A stretch of DNA of 64,000 bases from Sinorhizobium meliloti (GCF_035610345.1 NZ_CP141212.1:687976-751975); one strand, 5' to 3'; shown: positions 27,155-36,156, numbered from the stretch's first letter. A program made the numbers and translations. Notes: generated by a model from the letters alone, not told the origin.

Positions 27155-27918
27155 GCCGCGGCTCCTTCGCGTTCGAGGGCGCCGGTCATCGCTGCGACGA
27201 GCTCGTCGGAGGTAACCGCACCGGTGGCATAGGTCGCAACGCGACGACCGTGGCGAAGCACGGTGACGCGGTCCGACACCGCAAGGACATCCGGCATGCT
27301 GTGGCTGATGAGCACGACGGAGATGCCGGTGTCTCGAACGCGGCGGATGAGGTCGAGCACGTTGCGCGTCTGCGCAACGCCGAGCGCTGCGGTCGGTTCG
27401 TCCATGAACACCACCCGTTTCGCCCACATCAGCGCGCGTGCAACCGCGATGCCCTGACGCTGTCCACCGGAGAAATTGGCGACGGCCGCGCGCAGGTCGG
27501 GAACGCGCACGCCCAGACGGGTAAAGGACTCCTGGGCCCTGCGCCGCATCAGCGTCTTGTCGAGAAAGCCGAGGCGGCCCATCAGTCCGGGGGCGGCGAT
27601 CTCGCGGCCGAGATAGAGGTTCTGCACCGCATTGAGATCGACCGCCAGCGATAGGTCCTGGTAAACGGTTTCGATGCCGTGTGTGCGGGCGTCGAGCGGG
27701 CTGTCGAAATGGACCGGCTTTCCATCGACAAGGATCTCGCCGCTGTCCGGCTGGAGCACGCCGGAAAGAATTTTAGTCAAGGTCGATTTGCCGGCACCGT
27801 TGTCGCCGATGAGGGCGACGATTTCGCCCTCATGGACATCGAAACTTGCGCCTTGCATGGCGCGCATCTGCCCGAAGCTTTTTTCGATATTGCGAGCAGC
27901 GAGGATCGGGGTTGTCAT
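27151..27918 (-). CDS. Ribose-type ABC transporter ATP-binding protein (single-domain)
   Basis: A 255-residue protein with one nucleotide-binding domain: Walker A GDNGAGKST, Q-loop VYQDLSLA, signature FSGGQRQGIAVARAL, Walker B VVFMDEPTAA. Classical RbsA has two fused domains, so this belongs to the single-domain branch (FrcA-like). The start is MTTPILAARNIEKSFG. Confidence 0.9.
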   Translation of the reverse strand: MTTPILAARNIEKSFGQMRAMQGASFDVHEGEIVALIGDNGAGKSTLTKILSGVLQPDSGEILVDGKPVHFDSPLDARTHGIETVYQDLSLAVDLNAVQNLYLGREIAAPGLMGRLGFLDKTLMRRRAQESFTRLGVRVPDLRAAVANFSGGQRQGIAVARALMWAKRVVFMDEPTAALGVAQTRNVLDLIRRVRDTGISVVLISHSMPDVLAVSDRVTVLRHGRRVATYATGAVTSDELVAAMTGALEREGAAA

Positions 27919-28055
27919 GGCAGTCTCCAGACTAGAAAAGCGATCATGGTTCGTCGGGCTCCAACAACGTTCAGGTGCGCGTTGCACGGTCGGCGCCACC
28001 CGACGGTGCTTTCCGCCCGCCTCCATGGCGGGTGTCGGTTCGAAAGCAGCAGCAG

Positions 28056-29399
28056 TCAGTTGGCGAGGCCACACCACTCGACGATGGCGCGGGCATAGAT
28101 GCGGGCGCATTCTCGCCATTCGCGCATGTTGATGCGTTCATCGACAGCATGAGCGTAGCGGATGTTCCCGGGGCCGAGCACGATCGCTGGAATGCCCTGA
28201 GCCTGAAGGAAGGACGCATCGCTTACGGCATTGAAGGAAGCGGTTTTGGCCCGCCCTGGGGGGAGGGCACCCAGCACTGCGGAACGGGCCTCGACGAGCA
28301 CGTCTACAAGTGGGTGATCCGTCGGAACGTCTGCAGCAGGCCAGTGGCTGCGCCAGGTGAATCTCGGCGGGTTATCGCGAAGCCAGGGGTCGAGTTGGGC
28401 CGCGTGGTGCACATGGCGCTCGATTTCAGCCTTCACCGCCTCGGGGTCTTCTTGCGGCGCGTACCAGGCGAGGTATCCGACATAGGCGTGGTCGGCCATG
28501 TAGCCGACGCTCGGAACACCGACATCGCCGTGGAACACGCCCGGCACGAGCGAAAACAGCCCCGGCGGAAAGGCCGGATGGCGTTTGCTGATACCCCACT
28601 CCTGTTCGAGATCCTGTAGCGCTTGCACGACCTTGATCAGTTTCTCGACGGCGTTGACGCCGGCGCTCGAGCCTTCGCCGCCGGCGCGGATAGCGGCCCC
28701 GCGGTTGCCGGCATGGGTGCCATGACCCTTGACCGAAATTTCAAGGTTGAAGTTGCCGGCCGAGACGGGAGCGATCGTCAGCGGCTCGGGTTGGGAGGAG
28801 GGTTCGGCAACGATGGCCGCATCGGCCCGGAAGCCGGCCTTGATCACGGCTGTCGTGCCGTTTTCGTGGTCCATCGTCTCTTCGCCGACGACGGCATGGA
28901 CCTGCAGGTCGCCCTTCAGCAGGACGCCGGCCTCCTTGAGCGCCGCGATGGCGAGACAGGCAGCGGCAAGGCCGCCCTTCATGTCGGTGGACCCGAGAGC
29001 GAAGAGCTCCTCTCCGCGCCGTACCGGCTTCCACGGATCTCCGGAAATCCAGGCTTCGGGCTTGAACGGAGCGACCGTGTCGACATGGCCGTTGAAGAGC
29101 AGGGAGCGCCCGCCGCCGGTGCCCTTCAATACTGCCGCCAGATTGACCCGCTGCGGATCGACTGCGATGTCATGGAGTTCGAAGCCGAGGTTGAAGAGAT
29201 AGGCGCCGATGAGGCGCGTACAGGCCGTCTCTCCGCCGATCACGGTTTCACGGGCAATGCCGGGAAAGCCCGGATTGATGCTGTTGACCGACACAAGCTG
29301 CTCAAGAAGGTGCTCCGCGCCGGGGGCGAGGCGAGCAATCGCGTCGTCGATGCGTTCAGAAAGTGCAGAAGCCTGCACGCCTATTTTGGGTGAGTGCAT
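28056..29399 (-). CDS. M20 family metallo-amidohydrolase (ArgE/DapE/ACY1-like)
   Basis: A 447-residue M20 dinuclear zinc enzyme. Metal and catalytic residues lie in FNGHVDTVAPF, LGSTDMKGG and GEETMDHENG; the dimerisation domain includes KGHGTHAGNRGA. Family members cut an acyl or carbamoyl group from N-acylated amino acids or short peptides. The start at MHSPKIGVQ is chosen since the longer frame has no family sequence. It is 138 bases upstream of the ABC operon, in the same direction, and likely processes the imported solute. Confidence 0.85.
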   Translation of the reverse strand: MHSPKIGVQASALSERIDDAIARLAPGAEHLLEQLVSVNSINPGFPGIARETVIGGETACTRLIGAYLFNLGFELHDIAVDPQRVNLAAVLKGTGGGRSLLFNGHVDTVAPFKPEAWISGDPWKPVRRGEELFALGSTDMKGGLAAACLAIAALKEAGVLLKGDLQVHAVVGEETMDHENGTTAVIKAGFRADAAIVAEPSSQPEPLTIAPVSAGNFNLEISVKGHGTHAGNRGAAIRAGGEGSSAGVNAVEKLIKVVQALQDLEQEWGISKRHPAFPPGLFSLVPGVFHGDVGVPSVGYMADHAYVGYLAWYAPQEDPEAVKAEIERHVHHAAQLDPWLRDNPPRFTWRSHWPAADVPTDHPLVDVLVEARSAVLGALPPGRAKTASFNAVSDASFLQAQGIPAIVLGPGNIRYAHAVDERINMREWRECARIYARAIVEWCGLAN

Positions 29400-29733
29400 A
29401 TCCGGTCCCAAGTTTTCGTTCCCGCAGGCCGTTTCTTGTTCTCGGCCGGCGCCAGGAGGCTTGCCGGCCGCTCGCCCTAGGCGCGGTCCTGTCGAATGAA
29501 AAATTGCGCAATTGTCAGACATCTGTCAACAAAAAATATGAGCGACCGATCTCAGGAACGCGCAAACGGGCGCTGCGTTAAGCCGGCCGGGCCTGAGTCG
29601 GCTGCAACGGCAAGTGATTTATTCGGGCGGAGACGAAAGCTCATGTGCATGTCAGTTGTCTTACAACAAGGTGATTTGAGGCCGCGCCTTTATGAGGAGA
29701 GGCGATGGTCATAGCTTTTTTTGTTCTGGCGCC
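29400..29733. other. Intergenic region upstream of the M20 gene
   Basis: No supported gene. It holds short repeats around 29515-29528 (GACATCTGTC core), which could be an operator for the M20/ABC operon, but none matches a known motif well. Confidence 0.35.
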
Positions 29734-29758
29734 GGAACCAACCTGGTCTTCGCGTGTT
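29734..29758 (+). promoter_or_regulatory. Sigma-EcfG-like promoter
   Basis: GGAAC (29734-29738), 16-base spacer, TGTT (29755-29758). The least conserved first base of the -10 element differs. It is 70 bases upstream of the 82-residue hypothetical gene. Confidence 0.55.
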
Positions 29759-29828
29759 TCTCCTCCGGCTGACCGCGAGCGTCGGCCGGCTTGGGCTTTG
29801 CCCGGCCGCGGGAGGAGTTTCAAACACG

Positions 29829-30077
29829 ATGAGCAAGCACACGGTGGAGTTTGCCGGCGAGGCTGTCGGTGCGCTGATTCCGGAGAACGGCCGATTGCGG
29901 TTCATGGCCGTGAAATTCAGCGTCTGGTCCCTGGAAGGCCAGTTGTTCGCGACGCCGGACGAAGCCCGTAAGGCCGTTGCTGTCATTCATGGCCTGAAGG
30001 AGGGTAGGTCGGTCTTCGACAACCGTCCGCTCCCCTTGGGCGGGTATCAGACAACCCCAATTTCCGAACTGCGCTGA
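29829..30077 (+). CDS. Small hypothetical protein
   Basis: 82 residues, starting MSKHTVEFAGEAVGALIPEN. No signal peptide or membrane segment is seen and no known domain is recognised. A ggaggag site lies ~12 bases before the ATG. A sigma-EcfG-like promoter precedes it, so it is a likely stress-regulon member. Confidence 0.6.
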   Translation: MSKHTVEFAGEAVGALIPENGRLRFMAVKFSVWSLEGQLFATPDEARKAVAVIHGLKEGRSVFDNRPLPLGGYQTTPISELR

Positions 30078-30101
30078 TCGGGCGGCCATTGGCGGCTCCG
30101 A

Positions 30102-30677
30102 TCAGCGTTCGCGCACATCGACCCGGTCTCGTAGCCGGTCTTCTTCTCCTGGATCTTCATTCTTCTGCGACGTAGCGTCCGTGTCGAAGAACTCGTCCGG
30201 CGCCTTCCACTGCAACGCCACCTCCAGCCGGCCGAGGACAAAGAGCACGACGAGGCTCGCAATGGCGGCGAAGGCCGCTATCAGCCAGAAGCCGAACCCA
30301 ACTCCGAGACCGACGGCGCCGGCAAGCCACATGCCTGCGCCGGTCGTCAGGCCCTTCACCTCACCCTTCGAAAAGACGATCATGCCGGCGGCGAGAAAGG
30401 CCACTCCCGCGGTTACGGCTTCCACGACGCGAATGGGATCGATGCGCACCTCGGGGCCGGAAAGGCTTTTCATGTGCACGCTTTCGATGGCGACCACCGC
30501 GAAGATCGCGGAGGCGAGGCTGACGAGAATGTGGGTCCTGAGCCCGGCCGGCCGCTGCCGCTTTTCACGCTCGACGCCGATCATCGCGCCGAGCAGGATG
30601 GCGCCGAAGAGCCGCGCGAATATCACTGAGTAAGGTGTTTGGGTATCGACAAGGATGTCGTTAAAGACTTCGTTCAT
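30102..30677 (-). CDS. MgtC/SapB family inner-membrane protein
   Basis: 191 residues. Four to five hydrophobic segments in the N-terminal part, with the family motif GAMIGVEREKRQRPAGLRTH and GLTTGAGMWLAGAVGLGVGF. MgtC relatives respond to low Mg2+ or membrane stress and modulate ATP synthase. The last ~35 residues are a charged cytoplasmic tail. It is convergent with the 82-residue gene, 24 bases apart. Confidence 0.87.
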   Translation of the reverse strand: MNEVFNDILVDTQTPYSVIFARLFGAILLGAMIGVEREKRQRPAGLRTHILVSLASAIFAVVAIESVHMKSLSGPEVRIDPIRVVEAVTAGVAFLAAGMIVFSKGEVKGLTTGAGMWLAGAVGLGVGFGFWLIAAFAAIASLVVLFVLGRLEVALQWKAPDEFFDTDATSQKNEDPGEEDRLRDRVDVRER

Positions 30678-30802
30678 GAAAGACGAACGCGCTCCGTCAC
30701 TCGACCGCTCGGGGCGGATCTGATTGCAGAAGTGCGGGACGGCGCGGCAAACCGCGTCATCCCGCTCGACTTCATCCCGCCCGACAAGGGGCGTTCGTCG
30801 AT

Positions 30803-31237
30803 CTACTGCGCAGGAGTGCTCTGCGGCTGGGCCGGCGTGGCAGGTGCTGCCGGTGCAGCTGGCGTCTCGGGCGCTGCCGGGGTCTGGGTCTCAGGTGCTG
30901 CCGGCGCCGTCGTTCCTCCGGCGGGCGGCGTCGCCTGGTCCGTAGGTGCGGCCTGATCGGCAGGCGCGGCCTGATCCGTGGGCGCGGCGGCCGGCGGGGT
31001 GGCGTCGGGAGTCGTCTCGGATTGGCTCGGCGCGACCGGCTCGTTCTCGGCGTCCCTTGTCAGCTCTGCGGGCAGCCAGGCGATCAGCGCGAGTATCAGG
31101 CCAGCAAGAATGATGACCAGCAAAGGCCAACTGCTACGGCGCGATCTGGTCACGGGCGCTTCCGGGTCCCGCGGCGTCGGTTGGCCGGTGGCGGGATCGA
31201 GCGGCGGTTTATCCCGCAATTCTTCGTGCTGGTTCAT
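30803..31237 (-). CDS. Single-pass membrane protein with Pro/Ala-rich tail
   Basis: About 144 residues. A short charged N-terminus is followed by one transmembrane helix (WPLLVIILAGLILALIAWLP), then a long low-complexity periplasmic tail rich in P, A, T, Q and D (imperfect repeats such as TDQAAPADQAAP). It may span the periplasm. The ATG at 31237 has an aaagg site at good spacing; an ATG nine bases earlier is less likely. An exact sigma-EcfG promoter lies upstream. Function unknown. Confidence 0.65.
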   Translation of the reverse strand: MNQHEELRDKPPLDPATGQPTPRDPEAPVTRSRRSSWPLLVIILAGLILALIAWLPAELTRDAENEPVAPSQSETTPDATPPAAAPTDQAAPADQAAPTDQATPPAGGTTAPAAPETQTPAAPETPAAPAAPATPAQPQSTPAQ

Positions 31238-31385
31238 GACGTACATCCTTTCTCTCCGTCACCCCGCCTGCAAAATCGCCTTTGCATAGATCCCCAAATC
31301 AGCATGACCTAAGGGGAGGGGTTCCGTACCACCGCAAGTAAATTGCGGCCTCATCGCGCCCCGGTGGGCACACGACGCAACGATT

Positions 31386-31410
31386 AACGTCCGAAAACCT
31401 GCAAGGTTCC
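31386..31410 (-). promoter_or_regulatory. Sigma-EcfG (RpoE2) promoter
   Basis: On the minus strand: GGAAC (31410-31406), 16-base spacer, CGTT (31389-31386). It lies ~150 bases upstream of the Pro/Ala-rich membrane protein gene, in an otherwise gene-free stretch (31238-31551). Confidence 0.7.
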
Positions 31411-31551
31411 GTTGTGTTCGGAACCGTGCCGCCCGTCTCCGGCAACCTCGCCGGGAGATCCGCAACCGCCGGTCGCGTCTTGTCATAAAACTGTCACAAA
31501 GGCAGCTGACCGTCCGCGGTGGCATGGCTGGGGCTGTTGCGGAGGATCGAG

Positions 31552-32208
31552 ATGGATGTCGAAGGCATCACCACGGCCAAAGCCCTGACACGCGACAGGC
31601 GAATACAGGGTGATTTCCACTACGCCCTTCTCGTCATCTGCTCCTGCATCGTGCTGTTGACGTCGATGGTCATCGCCGATCGGCTTTTCGGCATCGACTA
31701 CTACGACCTCGTACGCGACCCCAACGCGATTGCCGGGCAGCCGAAGTATTTCGGCCTGGTCTCCAATCTCGGCGTCATTCTCTGGTTTACGGGAGGGATT
31801 GCGGCTCTCCAGGCCTATTGGTCCGGCGCAGGCTTTGGCGCGCCGCATCTGCGACGCACGCTTCTCGCCGGCGGGCTCTTTTCCGGCTTGATGGGCATCG
31901 ACGATCTCCTGATGCTTCACGAGGCGATTGCCACGGCGGGCGTCCCGGAGCCGCTTGTCCTTGTTCCCCATATGCTGTTGCTGGCGACGCTCTGTTATCA
32001 CGCCTGGTTTGTCCGCCGGGATATTCAGTGGGTCCTTCTTGCCGCCGCCGTCGCCTCGCTCGGCTGTTCCTTCCTGGTGGACGCGGTCTCGGAGCACTTC
32101 GCCGGACTGGTTTTCGTCGAGGAGGGCTTCAAGATCCTCGGCATCATGTTCCTGGCCGTCTTCCTCAGCCTCACGAGCCATGCGGCACTGAAAACGAAGC
32201 ACCGCTGA
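31552..32208 (+). CDS. Multi-pass membrane protein of unknown function
   Basis: A 218-residue protein with about six hydrophobic segments (ALLVICSCIVLLTSMVIADR at the start, ILGIMFLAVFLSLTSH at the end). Charged or polar residues inside segments include MGIDDLLMLHE and HMLLLATLCYH. No domain is recognised with confidence; the acidic/His pattern is reminiscent of membrane hydrolases but this is only a resemblance. A ggagg site precedes the ATG. Confidence 0.65.
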   Translation: MDVEGITTAKALTRDRRIQGDFHYALLVICSCIVLLTSMVIADRLFGIDYYDLVRDPNAIAGQPKYFGLVSNLGVILWFTGGIAALQAYWSGAGFGAPHLRRTLLAGGLFSGLMGIDDLLMLHEAIATAGVPEPLVLVPHMLLLATLCYHAWFVRRDIQWVLLAAAVASLGCSFLVDAVSEHFAGLVFVEEGFKILGIMFLAVFLSLTSHAALKTKHR

Positions 32209-32408
32209 AACGCAGTCGGCAGGGGGATATGCGGGCCTGTTGCAGGCGCTTCCAAATCTGCTAGATCATAACGACCTTGGGCCGCGTCGGCCTAAAATCA
32301 CGAGCGTGGCCGATTCGAATAGGTTGAGAAGCGGGATGCGGGCGGAAAAGCGCACACACTCTTACTCATCCCGCGCTACACCATCCTCTGGGATAGGGGC
32401 TGAAGACG

Positions 32409-32774
32409 ATGCAGATGGCGAGATTGGCTTGCACTGGTCTGATCCTTGCCGTGTCGGGGGCTGAAAGGCTCCATGCCGAACCGCTTTATACGGTGGCCGA
32501 CCTTGGAGCCGCGCTTGGCAGATGCTGGACTCCGCCGCAAGGCTTCACGGATTCCTTCGTCACCCTTAGGTTCGGGTTCCGCGGCGACGGTACGTTGATG
32601 GGCCCGCCCCGGCCGACTGCGATCAAGGTGAACGGCGACGAAAAGCAGCGGCAGGCATTCGTGACCGCCGCCACCGAGGCGCTGCAGAATTGCGTGCCGC
32701 TGGAATTTTCGAAATCACTCTCCGACGAGATCGCAGGCAACGTGTTCACGTTGCAGTTCAAGTCGGCGGAGTGA
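32409..32774 (+). CDS. Periplasmic protein with TonB/TolA-C-like fold
   Basis: 121 residues with a signal-peptide-like start. The mature part has LGAALGRCWTPPQGFTDSF, FGFRGDGTLMGPPRP and EALQNCVPLEFSKSL, a pattern seen in rhizobial proteins similar to the TolA/TonB C-terminal domain with two conserved Cys. Role unknown. Its 3' end overlaps the convergent gene by 17 bases. Confidence 0.6.
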   Translation: MQMARLACTGLILAVSGAERLHAEPLYTVADLGAALGRCWTPPQGFTDSFVTLRFGFRGDGTLMGPPRPTAIKVNGDEKQRQAFVTAATEALQNCVPLEFSKSLSDEIAGNVFTLQFKSAE

Positions 32775-33042
32775 TCCGCGGAAGCGCCGGATCAGTTGGC
32801 GCTTCCCGTCTTGCGGAAATCAGCTTCAGCCATGGCGCCAGGTGAAAGACCGACATCAGCAAATACATGCTACTCATCCCGTTCAGCAGCGAAGCGCCCT
32901 GTATCGAAGCGCCCTGTATCGATGAGCAGATATCCGCATCGCCGCCGGCGGCCAGAAGCGCCATAACCGCGAAAGTCGGTGCGGCGGCGAAGCCCAGCCA
33001 GTCGCCGAGGCCTCGCACGACGGTACCCGTTTCAAGCCGCAT
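32758..33042 (-). CDS. Small membrane protein downstream of the DUF899 gene
   Basis: 94 residues with two hydrophobic segments (GFAAAPTFAVMALLAAGG; LLNGMSSMYLLMSVFHLAPW). The ATG at 33042 lies eight bases past the DUF899 stop with aaaggtga as ribosome site; an earlier in-frame ATG overlaps that gene. The middle contains a duplicated SIQGA pentapeptide from a 15-bp tandem repeat. Function unknown; likely co-expressed with the DUF899 gene. Confidence 0.55.
   Translation of the reverse strand: MRLETGTVVRGLGDWLGFAAAPTFAVMALLAAGGDADICSSIQGASIQGASLLNGMSSMYLLMSVFHLAPWLKLISARREAPTDPALPRITPPT
32891..32920. repeat. 15-bp tandem duplication
   Basis: GAAGCGCCCTGTATC occurs twice in a row, in frame, inside the small membrane-protein gene. 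It probably arose by replication slippage. Confidence 0.8.
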
Positions 33043-33049
33043 CGGACGG

Positions 33050-33865
33050 TCACCTTTGGGCATATTCGTCGTGGCGGCGCCACCAGATGCCGTTCTCGTT
33101 GCGTCCGAGGGGAGCCCGGTCGAGCCACTGATACATGCCCCATAGCCCATCCAGTCCACGCGCATAGCTGGAATAGGTGTGATAGACGATTCCGTCCTCG
33201 AGCGCGAAGGCGCTGACGCCGGGCCTGTCGCGTGTATAGGTGGCGACGTCGGTTCCCGTCATGGCTGCAATCTGTGCGACCGGCCCCTCGCTGCCGCTCG
33301 GGTCCCAATCCCGGACTGTCCTGCCCGCGAGCGGCTCAGATGCCGGTTGTTCGGGGATTGGCGGCTCGCGGCGAAAATTATACTCGATGCCGCCCTCGCG
33401 CTGTTGTTGTTCGGTGAACCAGACGCAGAAATCGCGGTTGAAGTCGCCATCGTCCGAAGAAGCCCAGGGGAAGCTCCATCCCAGCCGCTGCTTATAGGCC
33501 TTGAGCTTCGCAAGCGGCGCGCGCGAAACCGCGGAGAAGGCGACGTCGTGGTTTTCGAGATGAGCGACGATCCCGTTGAACCCATCGGCGATCGCAGAGC
33601 AGGACGGGCAGCCGGCCGTATAGTCGGGGCCGAACATGAAATGATAGACGAGGAGTTGCGAGCGCCCCTTGAAGAGGTCGCGCAGCGAGGCCTCGCCCTC
33701 GTCGGTTTCGAACCGGTACGCCTTGTCGATCCGTACCCAGGGCAACTCCCGGCGCCACCGCGCCAGCTCGTCGCTTCGCCGCGTCAGGTTCTTTTCGGCC
33801 TCGAGCAGGTCGAGCCGCGCTGCCAGCCATTCTTCCCGTGTTCCGATTGCATGTGCCGTCATCAT
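33050..33865 (-). CDS. DUF899 thioredoxin-like protein
   Basis: 271 residues of the DUF899 (AhpC/TSA-like) family: DLFKGRSQLLVYHFMFGPDY, then GCPSCSAIADGF with a CxxC pair, and late YARGLDGLWGMYQWLDRAP. The fold is thioredoxin-like; activity is not established. An aaaggag site lies before two adjacent ATG codons. It is divergent from a winged-helix regulator gene. Confidence 0.85.
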   Translation of the reverse strand: MMTAHAIGTREEWLAARLDLLEAEKNLTRRSDELARWRRELPWVRIDKAYRFETDEGEASLRDLFKGRSQLLVYHFMFGPDYTAGCPSCSAIADGFNGIVAHLENHDVAFSAVSRAPLAKLKAYKQRLGWSFPWASSDDGDFNRDFCVWFTEQQQREGGIEYNFRREPPIPEQPASEPLAGRTVRDWDPSGSEGPVAQIAAMTGTDVATYTRDRPGVSAFALEDGIVYHTYSSYARGLDGLWGMYQWLDRAPLGRNENGIWWRRHDEYAQR

Positions 33866-33983
33866 TCTTCTCCTTTGGCCATTTGTCGTCGTACATTGCC
33901 CGGGGGCGGGTTGCTCGACCGACAGGAACCCAGACTAGAGCCGGAGATCGCATGGTGAGAGTGACAAGTGTGACGGGATTTCG

Positions 33984-35207
33984 ATGGACTCGCTGATCAC
34001 CGCTGCGGCACGGGCGCTCGCGGCCGGCGATCTCCTCGGCGTACTGAACCGCGTGGCTTTGCGCGACGACGCGCATGCGCTCGCGCTTCGGGGCATTGCG
34101 ATGGCGCAGCTCGGAGATTTCGGCCGGGCGAAGACTCTTCTCAGAAGCGCTGCGCATGCCTTCGGCCAGAGACAGGCGGTGGCGCGCGCGCGCTGCATCG
34201 TCGCCGAGGCCGAGATTGCGCTCGTCTCGCGGGATCTCGGCTGGCCCACGAAAACGCTCGAAGCGGCGAGGTCGACGCTCGAAGCGCATGGCGATCACGT
34301 CAATGCAGCGCATGCGCGCAATCTCGAGGCCCGGCGCCTGCTTCTCATCGGCCGCCTGGACGAGGCAGAACGCGCGCTTGCAGAGCTGGACTCCGGCATG
34401 ACGCTCCCCCCGGCGACGCGGGCGGCCCGCGAACTCGTCGTCGCCGGCATCGCCATACGGCGTCTGCAGGCGAAAGCCGCGCGGATAGCGCTCGCCCGAG
34501 CCGAACGCGCCGCGCGCGAAGCCAATATCCCGGCACTGACGGCCGAGGTCGAAAGCGCATCGCTCGTGCTCGATGCGCCCGTCGCGCGCCTGATCGGCAG
34601 CGGTGGCGAGCGCTCTCTCCTCATCGAGGAAGTGGAAACGCTGCTCGCGTCGGGAGCGCTCGTGGTGGATGCCTGCCGCAATGTGGTGCGGGACGAAAGG
34701 CTGGTCGTCTCGCTCGCGACGCGCCCGGTGCTCTTCGCGCTTGCCCGCGCGCTCGGCGAAGCCTGGCCGGCAGACGTACCGAGAGCCACGCTCCTCGCAC
34801 GCGCCTTTCGGGCAAGACATGCGGACGAATCGCACCGCGCCCGGTTGCGCGTGGAGATCGGACGGCTCCGCACGGAACTTCATGCGCTGGCGCAGGTGTG
34901 GGCGACGAAACAGGGCTTTGTGCTTTCGCCGCGCCGCGCGGGCGAGGTCGTCGTGTTGACGCCACCGGTAGAAGAGCAGCATGCGGGGGTCCTTGCCCTG
35001 CTGGCCGACGGAGAGTCGTGGTCGAGTTCGGCACTGGCGATTGCGCTCGGGGCGAGCCCGCGCACCGTGCAGCGCGCACTCGAGCAGCTTGCGTCGGCCG
35101 GCAAGGTACAGTCCTTCGGCCGCGGACGGGCGCTTCGCTGGATGACCCCGCCCGTCCCGGGCTTCCCGACAGTCTTGTTACTCCCGGGCCCGCTACCGAG
35201 CGACTAG
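33984..35207 (+). CDS. Winged-helix regulator with TPR-like N-terminal region
   Basis: 407 residues. The N-terminal ~300 are Ala/Arg/Leu-rich and helical, like TPR arrays (RGIAMAQLGDFGRAKTLLRS; ARLLLIGRLDEAERAL-type repeats). The C-terminal ~60 hold a helix-turn-helix, SSSALAIALGASPRTVQRAL then SAGKVQSFGRGRALRW. It probably controls the divergent DUF899 gene and the following beta-propeller gene. Confidence 0.7.
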   Translation: MDSLITAAARALAAGDLLGVLNRVALRDDAHALALRGIAMAQLGDFGRAKTLLRSAAHAFGQRQAVARARCIVAEAEIALVSRDLGWPTKTLEAARSTLEAHGDHVNAAHARNLEARRLLLIGRLDEAERALAELDSGMTLPPATRAARELVVAGIAIRRLQAKAARIALARAERAAREANIPALTAEVESASLVLDAPVARLIGSGGERSLLIEEVETLLASGALVVDACRNVVRDERLVVSLATRPVLFALARALGEAWPADVPRATLLARAFRARHADESHRARLRVEIGRLRTELHALAQVWATKQGFVLSPRRAGEVVVLTPPVEEQHAGVLALLADGESWSSSALAIALGASPRTVQRALEQLASAGKVQSFGRGRALRWMTPPVPGFPTVLLLPGPLPSD

Positions 35208-35241
35208 GATGCGAGGCACCTACAGCGACGAGGATGGAAAA

Positions 35242-35886
35242 ATGAAACGATCGAAAGCCGAAATTCTCCAGGAGTACGGACCTTTCCCGAATACCGAGCA
35301 GGTGGCCGGCGTCACCTTCGACGGCCGGCACGTCTGGTTCGCGTCCGGCGACAGGCTGAACGCCCTGGATCCGGAGAGCGGCAAGACGGTGCGCTCGATC
35401 GATGTCGCCGCACATGCGGGAACGGCCTACGACGGTCGGCATCTGTTCCAGATTGCGGAAGATCGTATCCAGAAGATCGATCCGGAGACCGGCCGCGTGC
35501 TTGCCACCATTCCGGCGCCTGCCGAGGGCGGTGATTCAGGCCTAGCCTGGGCGGAAGGAACGCTTTGGGTGGGCCATTATCGAGGGCGGAAGATCCACCA
35601 GGTGGATCCCGACACCGGGAAGATTCTCCGCACCATCGAATCCAACCGGGTCGTCACCGGCGTCACCTGGGTCGATGGCGAACTCTGGCATGCCACATGG
35701 GAGGGCGACGAGAGCGACTTGAGACGCCTTGACCCGGAAACGGGAGAGGTCCTCGAAACGCTCGAAATGCCCCCGGGTGCAGGCGTTTCCGGCCTTGAAT
35801 CCGATGGCGGCGATCGCTTTTTCTGTGGCGGAGGAAGCAGCGGGAAGGTGAGGGCCGTGCGCAGGCCAAACCGGGTTTCCGCATAG
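35242..35886 (+). CDS. Beta-propeller protein (glutamine-cyclotransferase/Vgb-like repeats)
   Basis: 214 residues made of repeated blades of ~45 residues (VTFDGRHVWFASGDRLNALD; GLAWAEGTLWVGHYRGRKIH; VTWVDGELWHATWEGDESDL). The blades carry the DPETG(K/R) turn. No signal peptide is seen, so it is probably cytoplasmic. A gaggatgg site precedes the ATG. No catalytic residues can be named. It follows the regulator gene by 34 bases. Confidence 0.7.
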   Translation: MKRSKAEILQEYGPFPNTEQVAGVTFDGRHVWFASGDRLNALDPESGKTVRSIDVAAHAGTAYDGRHLFQIAEDRIQKIDPETGRVLATIPAPAEGGDSGLAWAEGTLWVGHYRGRKIHQVDPDTGKILRTIESNRVVTGVTWVDGELWHATWEGDESDLRRLDPETGEVLETLEMPPGAGVSGLESDGGDRFFCGGGSSGKVRAVRRPNRVSA

Positions 35887-35909
35887 AGGGTCACGGAGAT
35901 GGACGGCAA

Positions 35910-35962
35910 TGAAGGTCCCAGAGCGTTTAGAAGGGACAATCGCGTTGACTCTGGGACCTTCA
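35910..35962. terminator. Inverted repeat after the beta-propeller gene
   Basis: TGAAGGTCCCAGAG and CTCTGGGACCTTCA are perfect 14-base arms separated by 25 bases. Related words (TAGGACC, GGACC) recur at 36040-36075. It may be a terminator or a dispersed repeat. The rest of 35963-36156 holds no gene. Confidence 0.45.
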
Positions 35963-36156
35963 GACGACGTGGACGGCTGACGAGGATGCCGCGTGGTCGT
36001 CTCAGAGCGATATGCGTCACGAGGAGCAGCGTGCAATGGTTCTAGGACCTTTAACCTTCCCGTGTAGGACCAAGGTCCGATACCGCCAACACGCCGGAAC
36101 AAAGCTCGCGGCAGGCGATTCTTCACGAGAAGGGATTCGTAGCTGGAGTAGCTCTC

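Noticed and set aside
36096..36120. GGAAC-N16-GATT before the DUF1236 gene as a sigma-EcfG promoter
   Set aside because: The -10 element departs from CGTT at two positions.
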